Assembly (NCBI RefSeq): GCF_004798865.1
Contig: NW_025336481.1
Location: 33,392,299 to 33,456,298 of the forward strand
DNA: 64,000 nucleotides
Direction of reading: 5' to 3'
Origin: Varanus komodoensis
Taxonomy: Eukaryota; Chordata; Lepidosauria; Squamata; Varanidae
In this document: positions 10,101 to 21,683 of the stretch, in pieces
Layout: the number at the start of each line of letters is the position of its first letter
Numbering within the stretch: position 1 is the first letter of the stretch
The notes under the pieces: generated by a model
Database searches by the model: none
Told to the model about the DNA's origin: nothing
Seen by the model: only the letters and a program-made list of their open reading frames with translations
Program-made: the position numbers and the translations under genes

Positions 10101-12484
10101 GGAAACTTATAGGCATCTTAGTGAAACCTGATTTTTATCTAGATGGCCATTTCTGCGGTTTCGATAAAGCGCAAAAGAAAGGGTGGAAGAAGGTCAGGAT
10201 GCTGATAGGAATGGGTTCTGTCCTCAGCCCAAGTATCTTTCCCTCCCCACCTTTGGCATGCTCCCCCCCCCCTTTATTGCACAGTGGTGATGGCTGGGGA
10301 AGCAGCCAGCTGAGTTCTTTCTGCAGTGAGGGCATGGGATGGGCTCATACTTCAGGCTCTGGCTCCAAAATCGTGGGTCCTTGGAGCTGAGTCTCTGAAT
10401 ACTCCTCTGGCTCTCAGGCACCTTCCGGAGGCCATAGGACTCTGCCCTCATGCTATTCTTCTGAATGAAAATCTGTTTCTTTTCTTTGTGATCTTGGTCA
10501 TTCACTTTAAATGTTCTTAAAATACGAAATAATGGAATGATGGTATTATTTTGCCATTACTGCAGTAACATTGATATAAAAAGGCTCCTCTTCATGCATC
10601 ATTTCCTGCATTCTCAATCCATTGTTTCCCCATGACATAAATGATTTCTATTCATCACTTTTACAATTTTACACCTAAGGGGTTTAAATGGAATCTGACC
10701 ATTTTGTCTTCTCTTGGGAGAATTCTGCCCATTCCAATAATCACCACGATAAATGAATACATGATAAAACTGAGTGGGCACTTTTGAAGGAAGTGATATT
10801 TCTGTGATCTTGGGCAGACTTACTGTATAATGTCGACATATGAGAAAAAGGAGGAGATGGGCCTCTTTCAACATCTTTTCACCCTTAAATTAGAGATCAC
10901 GGCAAAGTTACACAGAAAAGTAACTGAAGACCTGTGAAAACTCCTTTCTAAAAAGAGAAGAGCTTTCAGTGCCTTTGGGTTCTTCTTCAGCTTGATTGTA
11001 ATTCCAAGCTAAATAGGAAATGCTGACTTGAATCTTTGCAGGGCTTTCTCTCACCCAGTGCAAGCTATTGAGCAGTTTAAAACACTGATTCCACAGAGAA
11101 AAGCCACAGGGGCAAACTTGGTTGGGGCAGTGGGAGCTTATCCTGCTGTTCCATAGCAGGAAATGGGTCCTCTTCCCAAGCAGGATAGACTTTGTCAGGC
11201 ATCTGGGAGGAAGAAGAGGAGAGAGGAAAGAATATACTTTGTCATCAGCGTATAATATCATTTTAAATTTATCTTCCAATGTAAACTTCAAGAATATTTG
11301 AATTTGACCTTACCGCACTAATCAGAACACCTAATCACAGTTGGAATAGAAAAGGAGAAATGGAGCAGTCCTATTACAACTATTTTTAAATAAAGAAGGG
11401 CTGAGGATCTCTCCTCTGATTTCCATTTTCTGATTCCTGCAAGCTAATGGAGCAAAGTAACTCCCATCTTCCTCTGGGGGTGGGGATCATGGATAAAGTC
11501 TACTAAAATATTAATGAGGGTATTAGAAAACTTTGCTTTGGTTGCATGTTATACAGTTAACCAAGAAAAAAAATCAGAATTATAAGAAGCCAATATGGAG
11601 TATAAAAATCAAAATGAGTTAATCCAGCTATCGTGTAGAAAATGGAAACAAAGAAGATACCAGGTACTTTGCAATTAAATCCCAAACCTTACCCCACTAT
11701 ACTGACAGAAAGATAAATGTAATTATTTGGTTATAAGAAATTATAGATCACTTAAGGATAAGAATTAAACAAAAGCTTCATGACCCCTTTTCCTGTCTAA
11801 TCATTCATGGAATTGTACCGTCAATGATGCACTTCAAAATTATACATTTCAAAATCCTCTTTTGACCAGGTTCCAGTATGGATGCCCATACAAGCAGCCC
11901 TCCTGCAATGACAAAGTGGGGGGTGACATGCTTGTCAACCATGCCCTTTCTCTCAAATTTTTCTAAGGCAGCACTCTAGGAGTCTGTGAAATAGATGAAC
12001 CCCTCACACTTGCATGCACTATTGATGTTGGGCAAGCTTTATTGATGCTGGGAAGCACTGGTTTCCTCTAGAGCAATTTAAATCTACCAGACACCACTGA
12101 ATTCTTTCCCCAGTCCAAAAGGAAACCTTTGGACCCAACTCACCATAACTTTGGTAATGGTTGCTGAGGATTTCCTACTTTGCCTTTCATTCTTGTATAC
12201 CCCTTTATTTGTTGGCAGAACTGTTTCACAAAAGTCTAAGAAAAAAGGTGAAGCACATTCTGTCTTTACATAAAGACAATACTGTTGATTACTGCATATT
12301 GCCCTAACACAAGGCAATGGGATAGCTCTCTAAAGGCAAGGAATATTGCTTTGTTGCAGCTCTTTTATGAGACACTAGGACACAGAAGACTCAGCCGTTG
12401 GTTTTCTCTGTTGGTGCTGCTTAATTGCATCCTGTTAAGTGGTACACACTAATTTACAGTTAGTGTGCTCAATTTTCTTTTTTA
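10101..12484. other. Unique non-coding sequence
   Basis: Several overlapping short frames on both strands (10121-10520, 10614-10874, 10908-11291, 12084-12317) have no recognisable domain and no flanking splice pattern. A homopolymer run of C lies near 10262-10272. No transposon was recognised. Confidence 0.45.
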
Positions 12485-12760
12485 TTAAAGGTATTTATTA
12501 ATCACTTTTTCCCACCAGGGCTCTCAAAACAAGGTACAAATTATATAAAAGTCAATATAATCCAAACAGATTAAAACAAAGCTAGAGGAACAGAGCATCT
12601 TTTTAAATAGGCCCAACACTTTTAAAAGTGAAAGGCCTGAAAAAGTACAGCTGTTGCCACCGGTCTAAAACTCACTAGCCATAGAGCCAATCTGACCTCC
12701 TTTAGGAAGGGATTGCACTGTCAGGGTACCGCTACCGCTGCAGTAAACTCTGTATTTCAC
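12485..12760 (-). repeat. LINE 3' region, L2-like, minus strand
   Basis: On the minus strand the terminus reads as '...gagagccctggtgggaaaaagtgattaataaatacc', a typical reptile LINE end (seen as TATTTATTAATCACTTTTTC on plus). Interior sequence, including AGGCCTGAAAAAGTACAGCT and TTAGGAAGGGATTGCACTG, resembles the coding-to-3'UTR junction of L2-like elements. Protein is no longer readable. Confidence 0.4.
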
Positions 12761-13035
12761 TTACCCACCTCTCTTGGTGATTTACCACTTCTATATTATT
12801 ACTAACAATACCAGCTTCAGTGTGCACCTTTCATACTTGTTGAGTGAGTGCAATCTTCTTCATGTTTAGACAGGAAAAAGGCCTACACTTCCTAGCATAC
12901 CCTTCAGGCATTTATTTTCTGCCTAAACATGCATTAGGTTGTTATACTAGCTTCTGCGTACCTGCTTCTAAGATTTTCTTTCATAATTTACCACTTCATG
13001 TGGTTACCCTATCCCAGAGTCTCAACTTGAGTTTT
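12761..13035. other. Non-coding sequence, no recognised element
   Basis: Contains the start of a 127-codon plus-strand frame (12844-13227). Its second half lies inside the following dispersed repeat, so it is not a gene. Confidence 0.4.
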
Positions 13036-13290
13036 CATAAGAACATAAGAAAAGCCATGCTGGATCAGACCAAAGGTCCATCCGGTCCAGTGTTCTGTTC
13101 ACATGGTGGCAAATCAGCTGCCAAAAGGATTCCTCAAGCAGGATGGGTACAAGAACTTCTCCTGTCCAAGCTCCTCAGCGACTTGTGCATGCAGGCATGC
13201 CACCTCTGGAAAGGAGGTAGCCCATAGCCAGCAAGGCTAGTAGCTACTGATATTCCCCTCCTCTGTGAATCTGGCCAATCCCTTGTTAAC
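13036..13290 (+). repeat. Dispersed sauropsid repeat, 'aagaacataagaa...ggatcagaccaaagg' family
   Basis: It starts CATAAGAACATAAGAAAAG, then GCTGGATCAGACCAAAGGTC and TCCGGTCCAGTGTTCTGTTC, a very recognisable sequence found in many copies in lizards, turtles and crocodilians. The later part, GTGAATCTGGCCAATCCCTT, also fits the family. A second copy on the minus strand lies at 35590-35872. I cannot give the library name with certainty. Confidence 0.7.
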
Positions 13291-15319
13291 CCCAGGATCA
13301 GTATTCCTCTAATGATATCTTCATGCTACCATCGTTACCTGGCAGTCATCTACCTTTTAAAATTTCTTATCTGACTTTATGTCATTTAGAAATGTACTAA
13401 TTTTAAGCGGTTTGTCCACAGCACCACTTTATGGAATGAAAGCCGCTTGTTTGAAAGACAGCACTCTTTATTTCTGGATTCTTCGTATATAGGACTTGTT
13501 ACTTCATACTCCATATAGAGCAATGAAAATACTATAGTGTAGTGTGTGCTGACCCAGCTAAGGTTTTGCCAACATTTCCACAATAAAACCTTATTTCCAA
13601 ACATTCATGTTCAGCAATAAAATGGTGCAATCATCTAAAATTGGATATTTGGTATTCCATTCGGAAAGTTTAGCTTAAAAAAAAAGAAATAAACAAGAAC
13701 TCCACTTTTACCTGACCAAGAGATTTGGGAAAAAATTGTATTTTTTATTTAAAGGGAGGAGCTGTTGTTTGTAACTTTGATAGCTCAGTTGCTTCACTTA
13801 TGAAATGGGGAAGAGATTTTCATAATCATTCTCCTGAAAAGGCTTATTCACATAAGGAGAAACGGGCACACAAAAGTGTTCTATTAGCCCCCCTTTCAAG
13901 GGGTGGTGGTGAGCTGAAATCACCCTAGCACTTGATAAATGCTTCAGGAAAGTGCATTTTTACCACTAGATGGAGCATGTTAAAACATATGCTCAAATGC
14001 ACATTTCCTCAGTGTTTCTTTCTGTAGATTGGGTTTTCAGGTGGAAGGGAGCGCCAGTAAAACAGGGAGAAGTTGGCTATCAAGAAGTGAACATCAAGAA
14101 GGGATTGTTTTGTTCTGTTCCGAAGTTGAACAGGATTTAATAGGATTTGATTCTTGCAACCTCTGAAGGGAAGAAGCAAGAAGCAATTAGGAAGGGAAGC
14201 AAACATGCAATGGTTTTCAAAGTATACACTGGATCCAAACATGGCCTAGATCTCCACTGAATTGTTCTGATAATGCAACTGTGCATTTACTGCAGGCTGT
14301 ATTCTGACTTGGGCACAACTGGACTGGTTGAGTGACTACCTCCCCCAACTCCTCTGCACACAACCCTCTTTAGTCCTTTAAAAATGCTATGCAGGGGCTT
14401 GGGGAACCGGCTAAAGGGCTGAGCTGTGCACCAAGCTGTGCACCTTCTGCCTGCCAAATCCGGCAGAGGTGCCTTCTGTGACAGGACCACTTCCATTCCA
14501 GAAGGCAGATCCTGCAATCAGTCTTGTAGCTCCTTGGATTATTGCCATCCATGGATCTTGGCAGAGGAAAACCCCAGTTGTATATCTTGCGTGAAGGAAC
14601 ATTAATTAAGACGGAGAATTAAATAAAGGGCATGTGACCATGGTGGGTTAAACTCATCCTTTGTACTAATGGGTTTCTAGATTTGGGTTAGCATTCTTGT
14701 CAGTTCTCTCTCACAGGCTGGTTTCCTCTTCCTGCACTGGTCCATGGAGTAGGGGAGGTAAGTCCCTGCTCAGACAAGCATGTGAAGATTTCTCTTCCTC
14801 CTCCTCCTCCTCCTCCTCCCCCGCCCCCTTGCCTGCCGCCTCCCATTAAAAAAGCCTCTTCATCACATTTTCTCCTGACACTGATGGACTCACCCATCCT
14901 CTGCATGGACAGGCAGCTATGGGACTGGCCCAACCAGAGCAGCTGTGGTTCCTGCTTGCTACAGCAACAAAGAACAGGAATGAGTTAATTGGGCTTCTTT
15001 TATCACAAGCAGCATGTCTAAATTTTCAATACATGCTGTAGGATCTTCACACAGAAGCTGGGAGAGGGTGCGGGAAGAAATAACAGGCAGTACAAATGTA
15101 TGGGGACTTTGCTTGTCAGGCAAGGACATTTAACACATTACCTGGCATCAGACTAAGTTTAACAGTGAATTGTCACATGAAAAGATTGGAACCAGTCTTA
15201 GATTCTTTGCAAACATGTATTTGTCCCAGGTATCAATATCTCAGCTGAATATTTTATTTTAAAGAATGCAGTGTTTAAAACACCGGAACTGGTCAGTGAA
15301 ATCATTGATAGGCATCTTT
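13291..15319. other. Non-coding sequence with a CTC/TCC microsatellite
   Basis: No TE protein. A pure TCC run lies near 14797-14820 and is the sole cause of the Pro/Gly homopolymer frames on both strands. Overlapping short frames at 14287-14602 have no domain. The remainder is ordinary AT-rich sequence. Confidence 0.45.
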
Positions 15320-15600
15320 GTTAAGCTGCAGTGTGGAAACGGTGGCATTCTTTAAAATCACGTGCTAAATGTGTTAATATTTGCATTTCAAGTGACAACA
15401 TTTTTCACACAATGAAGCCCGTCAATGGCTTTTCCTAACAGCTCTGAAATGGCAAGTAATCATTCTGCAACTTCAACAGCAATAGTGGGAAGCAATTACC
15501 AGCTTCGAGGTGGTGAAGGAGAATAGGTGTCACAGTTCAGTGGCATTCAGAACGAATTATTATTGTTTGTAATTATGTAACACCAGGATTGAGGTAGGTG
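15320..15600. promoter_or_regulatory. Candidate conserved non-coding block (inference)
   Basis: This is non-repetitive sequence with a dense run of familiar factor-like words: TCACGTG (E box) near 15359, ATATTTGCATTTCAAGTG near 15378, AAGTAATCATTCTGC near 15454 and GAATTATTATTGTTTGTAAT near 15555. The texture resembles developmental enhancers that stay alignable across vertebrates. Motif words alone are weak evidence, and there is no neighbouring gene in view to link it to. Confidence 0.25.
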
Positions 15601-15636
15601 CTTTCAGCACAACAATGAGGATAACATCTTGGCTAT

Positions 15637-15715
15637 AAATACTGTCTGTCTGTCTGTCTGTTTATTTATTTTGCCTTACAGTGAAATATAGCTTCCCTTT
15701 CCCCAGGGCAACTAT
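15637..15715 (-). repeat. (CTGT)n run and LINE 3' tail, minus strand
   Basis: ACTGTCTGTCTGTCTGTCTG leads into TTTATTTATTTTGCCTTACA and CTTCCCTTTCCCCAGGGCAA, which on the minus strand looks like a LINE end followed by a simple-repeat tail. It is short and decayed. Confidence 0.35.
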
Positions 15716-18102
15716 GCATCAAGATCCTTTCAATAAGCAGGCCAGTGATGGTGGCATACATGAATAGCATATCAAAGCAGTGACAAAAAACTAGAACTCT
15801 CACTTCATATATACACCCCTGGACACCCTAAGTGGAACCACCAAGGTGCTCTAACTGCCCTATGTAGCTCTATTTTCAATACCAGTAGCTGGGATTGCTG
15901 TGAATTAGGCTTCTCCTGAATCTGATTACTGTGCATGCATAGGAATTCTTTCTTGGGCTGGGGTCCAGACCCCATCTCTGCTTTGTACTCAGTCTTGTGT
16001 ACTCATCATTTTCCTCTTCCCAGGTCCCCATGCCAGCCCTTTTGTGGTAGTATCAGGGCAAATGATCAAATTGCCAAATGTGTCTATGTTACCAATTACT
16101 GCCTATCCTGCTATATACTAATGATGATCTCTCCTCGCATGTGCCACTTCTTACATAGACTGAAACTACTCAAAGGTAAGAAGGAGTGTTTATGTGCTCA
16201 GGGCAGGAAAGATTTTTCAGGAAAGAAAAGTCCCTAAAAAGGCATTCTGTTTCCCCTTGTCTCCGTTTTCTTTTGTTGTCCCTTAACCCAGTCTGCACTT
16301 CACACCCACTGGGCATGCTCAGTCCTCACTGGATTGTCTGAGAGCAGTTTGCCTGTTGATATTGCAAATTCTTCATCTGTATAATAAAAAAGGTTTTTGG
16401 CAATGGTGGAATGCTTCCTTGCAAATTCTCATGCTGCTCAAGAACATTTTTCACTGATAGACAAAATGGCTCTCCTTTTAGTGTGATTGTGGAGGCAGTG
16501 TGTTCTCAGAACTTCCTTGTATTTTCTATGGAATTTTGTATAGATTTTTAACAGATCCCCCAAAGATTTCTGGTCAGGTGGGGAGAAAGAAAGAGGCAGG
16601 GAGAGCATGTGATAGTGAGAGAGAGGCAGAACAAGAAAGAGCAAATACACAAGAAAATGTGGGGGAAAATATTTCTATTGATCCTCTGCAGTCCTTCTCT
16701 GCTTGAAGAGTGACTCTGTAAAATGTTATTTTATCATTAGCACTTACAATGGACTACAAAACCTAAGAGGTTCATGAACTAGTAGAGGCAGAGACAATAA
16801 AGAGAATTTTGAGACATTAATTTGGATGAGAAGAAGAACAGATGCTGAGAAACAAAGCATGTCTGGATTTGTATAGACTGGCTTATCTGTGATTTTGCCT
16901 TCAAGAAGATTCTGTTGAATAGAGTTAGACTGGAATCTAGTTCCCACACAGGTGAATTTGTGCCTGGGCTTTGCTACTTTACATTGCAGGTAAAGCTGAA
17001 TAGCATTCAGCCATTCACATAGCTGAATGCTCTTCCATATATAACCTTGCCCCATATATACATAATTAGATGTTGAGGATCATGGAGGAAAAGTACTATT
17101 CAAATAGCAATGTTGGTAAAGGGAAATAATAATAGCACTTACAAGGAATGAAAGTAATGCAGGCTTTGTCCATGTTTTAATGACTCATACTAATGTTACG
17201 TTAGCAGCATGGGTGCCACTGAAGGGTGCGTCTTTCCTACAGTGGTCCAGTAACATTGGGAGCTCAAGGCATCATGGGCCTTTCTAGAAAATGGATCAGC
17301 AGCACCCTTTCTGGAAAGCTGTGGGCAAGTACTGGTGCAGGAAGAAATATGAGCAATTCTTTTTGGGCTGATTTTATACAGATCTTCGATTTGATTTTTT
17401 TTTTTTTCAGTTGGCATATCTTGGAGCTGAAGAAGTCCTGAATGTGATTTGTAATCAAAATAAATACATTTAAAAAGTGATGTAGTGTGATTCATGACAC
17501 CCCCCCCACACACACAAACACACATAAAAAAAGACCACTATTTGGTGGGAGAGTGAGCATTAAAAAAGCATACTTTTGAAAAAGTACACTAAAGTGCTTG
17601 AATTAGTTGGAGGAACATGCTTACATTTATGTATTTACCTCTACACATATAGATTTGCTTTCTTTGTTAAAATTTGGCATAAATGGTTTGAAGCTTTTCC
17701 TCCTCCTCCTTCTTATTCTGCATACTGCAAACTAATACCCCACCTGCTGAGAATTAGAGCTAGTTCACACAATGCATCTCTTACATGCTCAGCATAAGCT
17801 GAAATCACACGCCGTGAAACCAACAGGATTCCAATGTGTTTTACTTTGGTTGGATTATACCCATAAGATGTGATATGGGAGATCATAAGCTGTGCTTGAT
17901 TCAGCTTTCTGTTTCCACAGTGCCCAACAAAAGCCAATGTGAATTCCATAAGTAGGACTTGAATATAACAGAACTCTTCCGTCATCTTCCCAAAAATTGA
18001 TATGCAGAGGCACACTGTTTCTGATACCGGAAAATGACAAAAGTAAGAGTAAGAGTTGGCCTGGTCTGCCATATTCAAGATCATGCACATTGTGTGCATG
18101 AT
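15716..18102. other. Non-coding sequence, no recognised element
   Basis: Holds a poly-T run near 17395-17409 and a short C/CA run near 17501-17525. Frames such as 15935-16237, 16744-17055 and 17713-18111 show no domain, and overlapping frames on the other strand argue against coding. Confidence 0.45.
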
Positions 18103-18275
18103 TAAGAACATGTGAAGTGCCGTTATATTGGATCAAATTATTGGCCCATCCGACCAAATACTGACTGACAGCTGTAGCTCTTCAGGATTCTAGCCAGGTT
18201 TTTTTCTAGCCCTACCTTGAGGTAGAAGTACTGAACCTGAGACCTGCATGAAAAGCATGCACTCTGCAAAATAAA
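18103..18275 (+). repeat. Dispersed repeat, 'tgagtcagaccattggtccatc...actgactggcagc' family
   Basis: AAGAACATGTGAAGTGCCG, then TTGGATCAAATTATTGGCCC, ACTGACTGACAGCTGTAGCT and CTAGCCCTACCTTGAGGTAG follow the order of a well-known reptile short repeat. The right part, CTGAACCTGAGACCTGCATG with AAAGCATGCACTCTGC, is its tRNA-like 'gaacctgggacc...ctctgcc' end. A minus-strand copy is at 28245-28350. It is probably a SINE. Confidence 0.6.
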
Positions 18276-20558
18276 AGCTGCTGTCTTCAGTAAGGATGCT
18301 TAAGCTCCTGATTCTCCTGTGTTTCACAAATTTTGCTATACAAGTGCACTGGCACTTCTGGGGGCCATTTGCAATGAACAGAATTGCTTGTTTCCAGAAG
18401 GATCCAGGTCGGTGAAGCTTGCATAAGGGAACTCTGCCAATCTGCACTCTTGCAGAAACTAGCATTTCTGTTTATTTTGAGGCTTTCTGTAGAAGTTCAA
18501 AATCTGCAAAAGAAGTCTGTTCCACTTGTACAAAGCACCTGGAAGGACCCACTGCTTGCAGAAGAAGTGGATGAGAGTAGAAGCACCCCACTGGAAATTG
18601 CCCTTTGGGCTAAATCTTCTTAAATTAGAGCCTTTATAGCATTTGCATGTTTTCTAAGTGAAGGAATAGGGACCCACCTTTTCAAAGGCAGAAAAGGCAA
18701 AGCATAGGTAGGCTTGCTCAGATCCCTTTGACCTTGTTCTATATGCACACAGACAAGCAGAGCCTTAAAGGTTTGCATGAGTAGGAACTATTTCGGAAGT
18801 AACCTGAAAAGTATGCAAAGTCTCAGAAAAATAGACAAGCAAAGCTGTCTCATCTTTAATTATTTTTTAAACTGAACTTTTATTAGTATTTAAATTGCCA
18901 TAAAATATACACTTAGAAAATAGCTTCTCTAATTTCTTCCAGTCTGCAAGTGTGTTTTTTAAAACTATGCATGTTTATCATACACAGCCGCATTTTACTC
19001 AGATAAATACAGCTTATAATGAAAGAGCTTTTAATGTGTCATCAAGAGTAGTCAATGTGTTTTGTGTGAAGTGCCAGGCAGAAACAAAAGAGCATGTAAA
19101 AATTAATGATCTAACTCTTGCACACATTACTTTGAGTAAGGAAAAAAAATGAGTCTCACACACACGGAAAAATCAAATGTAATGAGACCATTACAGAAGA
19201 AATAATGAGGTGATCAATTTCTAATATATAGCATCACTTTATTGGAATTAGTCATAATTTCAACCACGTAGCCTGCTTTTGTTAGGTATGCAAAATGCAA
19301 ATGAGACATTTTACTCAGGTTCCTTCAGAAGTCACAAGAGGACTGGTAATGAGAAGACCAGGAGGTTAATAAACATTTTATTTTAATATGCTATTAATTT
19401 TCTAAAGAAATAAAACAATCAGTTCTATCAAAAGCATTCCAAATTTGAAGATGGCACATCAGGATTTTTTTTAATTGAACCTCTGGAGAAAGCATGGTCC
19501 TCCTTTCTACACTATAAAGTCCTGTTCACAGAGATCTTCTGAATGATAGTGTTTTGTCTCATGCACATTTTCTAACATCCAACAGTTAATCATTCTTAGA
19601 ATGCATACACAGATGTGAATCACAATGATGCTATTTATATAGCTAAATAGGATCCATCAAACCCAAATTTACCTTCTGTTAATGTTGCAGAAAAAGAGAG
19701 GATAAAAGACTTTGTTTTGCTTTTTCATTACAGAAAACTGTGTGCATCATTTTTGTTTGGTAGTTTTAGACACACATACACATACCCTTCTGTGGCAGAA
19801 ATATCGAAATAAAGGTATCTACTAAAAAAGCAAAGAACTGAGCATGAAAATATAGAAAGACCAATACAGACAACAATCAACATGCTGGTTCAATGAATGA
19901 TAGGGAACAACCAAGACATTTCTCTATTGTTGTTTGCAAGTTTGCAATAGCCCAACTCCAGAAGTATTTAGTTAACTGAAATCAAATCTTGCCTTTTGTG
20001 GTTGTGGCAAACACACACACACACACACACAATAAACTGCATCCAGTCTAAGATACTTGCATCTAGATTTCATTGAGAGCCATCTGAAAAGTTAGTCATG
20101 ACTTAACCCCAGTCCAGTGTGAGCTAAGCCCAACTATGTTTGTATGCATGCAATCCTGTTTATACACAAGTTCACCCTATCATTTTGTACTTACTGGGAG
20201 ATTCTTGCATCACATAGAAAATATGTTCCTTTCACACAAGTAGCCTGAAATCGTATACTCCATTAGGAAAAGGTATTTGGGGAAAGTCCACAAAAAAACC
20301 GAACCGATCTGAACCGAACTGAGCTAAACCAAACCACTTTATCTTAGGGTAAAAAAGCATGCATACCATGGAAAATACATACATAAATACAGACTGCTGA
20401 ACTCCACCCTCAAAGTAGGTTCAACTCCTATAAAACTCAGAATAAAGGCTGCAGTGGATCAAAAATAAAAAATATCCGAAGAAATGTGCACAAAAAGGTG
20501 TATGAGTGTTATGTAGACTTTTTTTGCACTACATTCTGAGACAGAAATGAGTAACTGA
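18276..20558. other. Non-coding sequence with a CA microsatellite
   Basis: An AC dinucleotide run lies near 20011-20031. An ATGCAAATGAGACATT octamer-like word occurs near 19295, inside a non-repetitive AT-rich stretch (19150-19460) that could be constrained. A degenerate string of AACCGAACCG-like words lies at 20297-20336. No coding content was recognised. Confidence 0.4.
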
Positions 20559-20963
20559 GTGAAAGTGACATTAACAGGTTCATCCTCCCCTACTCTCCAC
20601 TTTACTACCTCAGGCATCCACCCTAATATCCAGCAGCTTGTCCAGTTCCTGCCCAAGAATTCTAGTGCAGAGAAAACAGAGGAGTTTCCCTCCCCACTTC
20701 TCCTGCTTGCTTTAAATTCACTCTCTTCATTTGCTGAAGATGTCTCCTCCAATCTGCCTGTTAATAGAGACCAGATCGTTTCTATCACTATACATTATAA
20801 GGTCACCAGAGAGGCTGCTGTGTCTTTTGACTTTTATATTTGGTCTGTCACTGGAACTTCATTTCGTTGCCTACATGAGAATTCATCTACCAGAACTCAT
20901 CCAGGGCTTTCACAGATTGATGCTGATAACTATATTCCATGCTTTTGTGACCTCCAAGGTTAG
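20559..20963 (+). other. Unidentified open frame, 134 codons
   Basis: One of the two longest plus-strand frames here whose composition is not obviously low-complexity. It begins MKVTLTGSSSPTLHF and has IHPNIQQLVQFLPKNSS and NRDQIVSITIHYKV segments. I recognise no family. A minus-strand frame at 20459-20788 overlaps it, so at most one is real. There is no flanking exon structure, promoter or poly(A) signal to support a gene. An old transposon remnant or a chance frame are both possible. Confidence 0.2.
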
Positions 20964-21549
20964 ATTATTGAAGGGTATTAGTTTATAGCCTCTCATAAAA
21001 TGCTCTCTGGACACCAAGTTGCACAAAGGTCTTTTAGTATAAGTCTGAGAGAGATGCCTTGCCTTGCCATACAAGCCTATAGGGAGTTAAACTGATACTT
21101 GTCAAGTGTTTATTAAATGTTAAAGTTTCCTTTATTGCATAGAAGACTGAACCTGGTTTGGAATGTATGCTTCTACAAATTGATGTGTCAGTACTCTCCA
21201 GGTACTCAATGTAAGGTGGGACCCAAACTAGGCAAGTTTCTAAGCTTTATATCAAGGGGCTTGGCTGGGTCCTAATATCCTGCGTCCTTCCAGTCAGGAT
21301 CCAGCCCATTCAGAGACTTTTCTCACATGGAAGATCTCTGAGTATGTACTGAGGAATGTACCTCTAGTCTGTTCTCATGCTTCTAGGTGCACCTGCCAGG
21401 TGCAGCAGGGACATTGCTCTTGACAAATCCCACCTCATGCATTTCCTGACTGTGCTCTTAAGATCATCTGAAGATTCTTCTAAGGTGTTAAGGTGTTCTG
21501 GAAAAAGAGAGATCATGGGACTCCCAAATCCTAAGCCAGCCTTCTCAGT
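20964..21549. other. Non-coding sequence, no recognised element
   Basis: Short frames only. No repeat head or terminus was seen. Confidence 0.4.
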
Positions 21550-21683
21550 CAGGTGGCCTCCAGATATTTAGGAAGTGCCAGCAACTGCATCCAGCATGGC
21601 CAGTGGACGTAAATGCTAGGACTTGTAGTTCCTAACATCTGGACAGCAGTCTGACTCAGTCAACATCTGGAAGGCAGGCTGAC
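21550..21683. repeat. Palindromic MITE-like repeat ('actacaactcccatca' family)
   Basis: The left arm (AGGTGGCCTCCAGATATTTA) and right arm (AACATCTGGAAGGCAGGCTG) are imperfect inverted repeats. The interior GGACTTGTAGTTCCTAACAT carries the family's signature 'ggagttgtagtcc'. Copies of the same palindromic family lie near 23.9, 25.7 and 59.5 kb. There is no coding capacity, so it fits a non-autonomous DNA transposon. Confidence 0.6.

Noticed and set aside
12844-13227. 127-codon plus-strand frame
   Set aside because: Its second half is the 'ggatcagaccaaagg' repeat, and no domain is present.
14700-14988. Frames with poly-Gly and poly-Pro stretches on opposite strands
   Set aside because: Both are produced by the TCC microsatellite at about 14797-14820.
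17713-18157. Overlapping minus-strand frames of 132 and 100 codons
   Set aside because: They overlap in different frames, run into a dispersed repeat at 18103, and have no domain.
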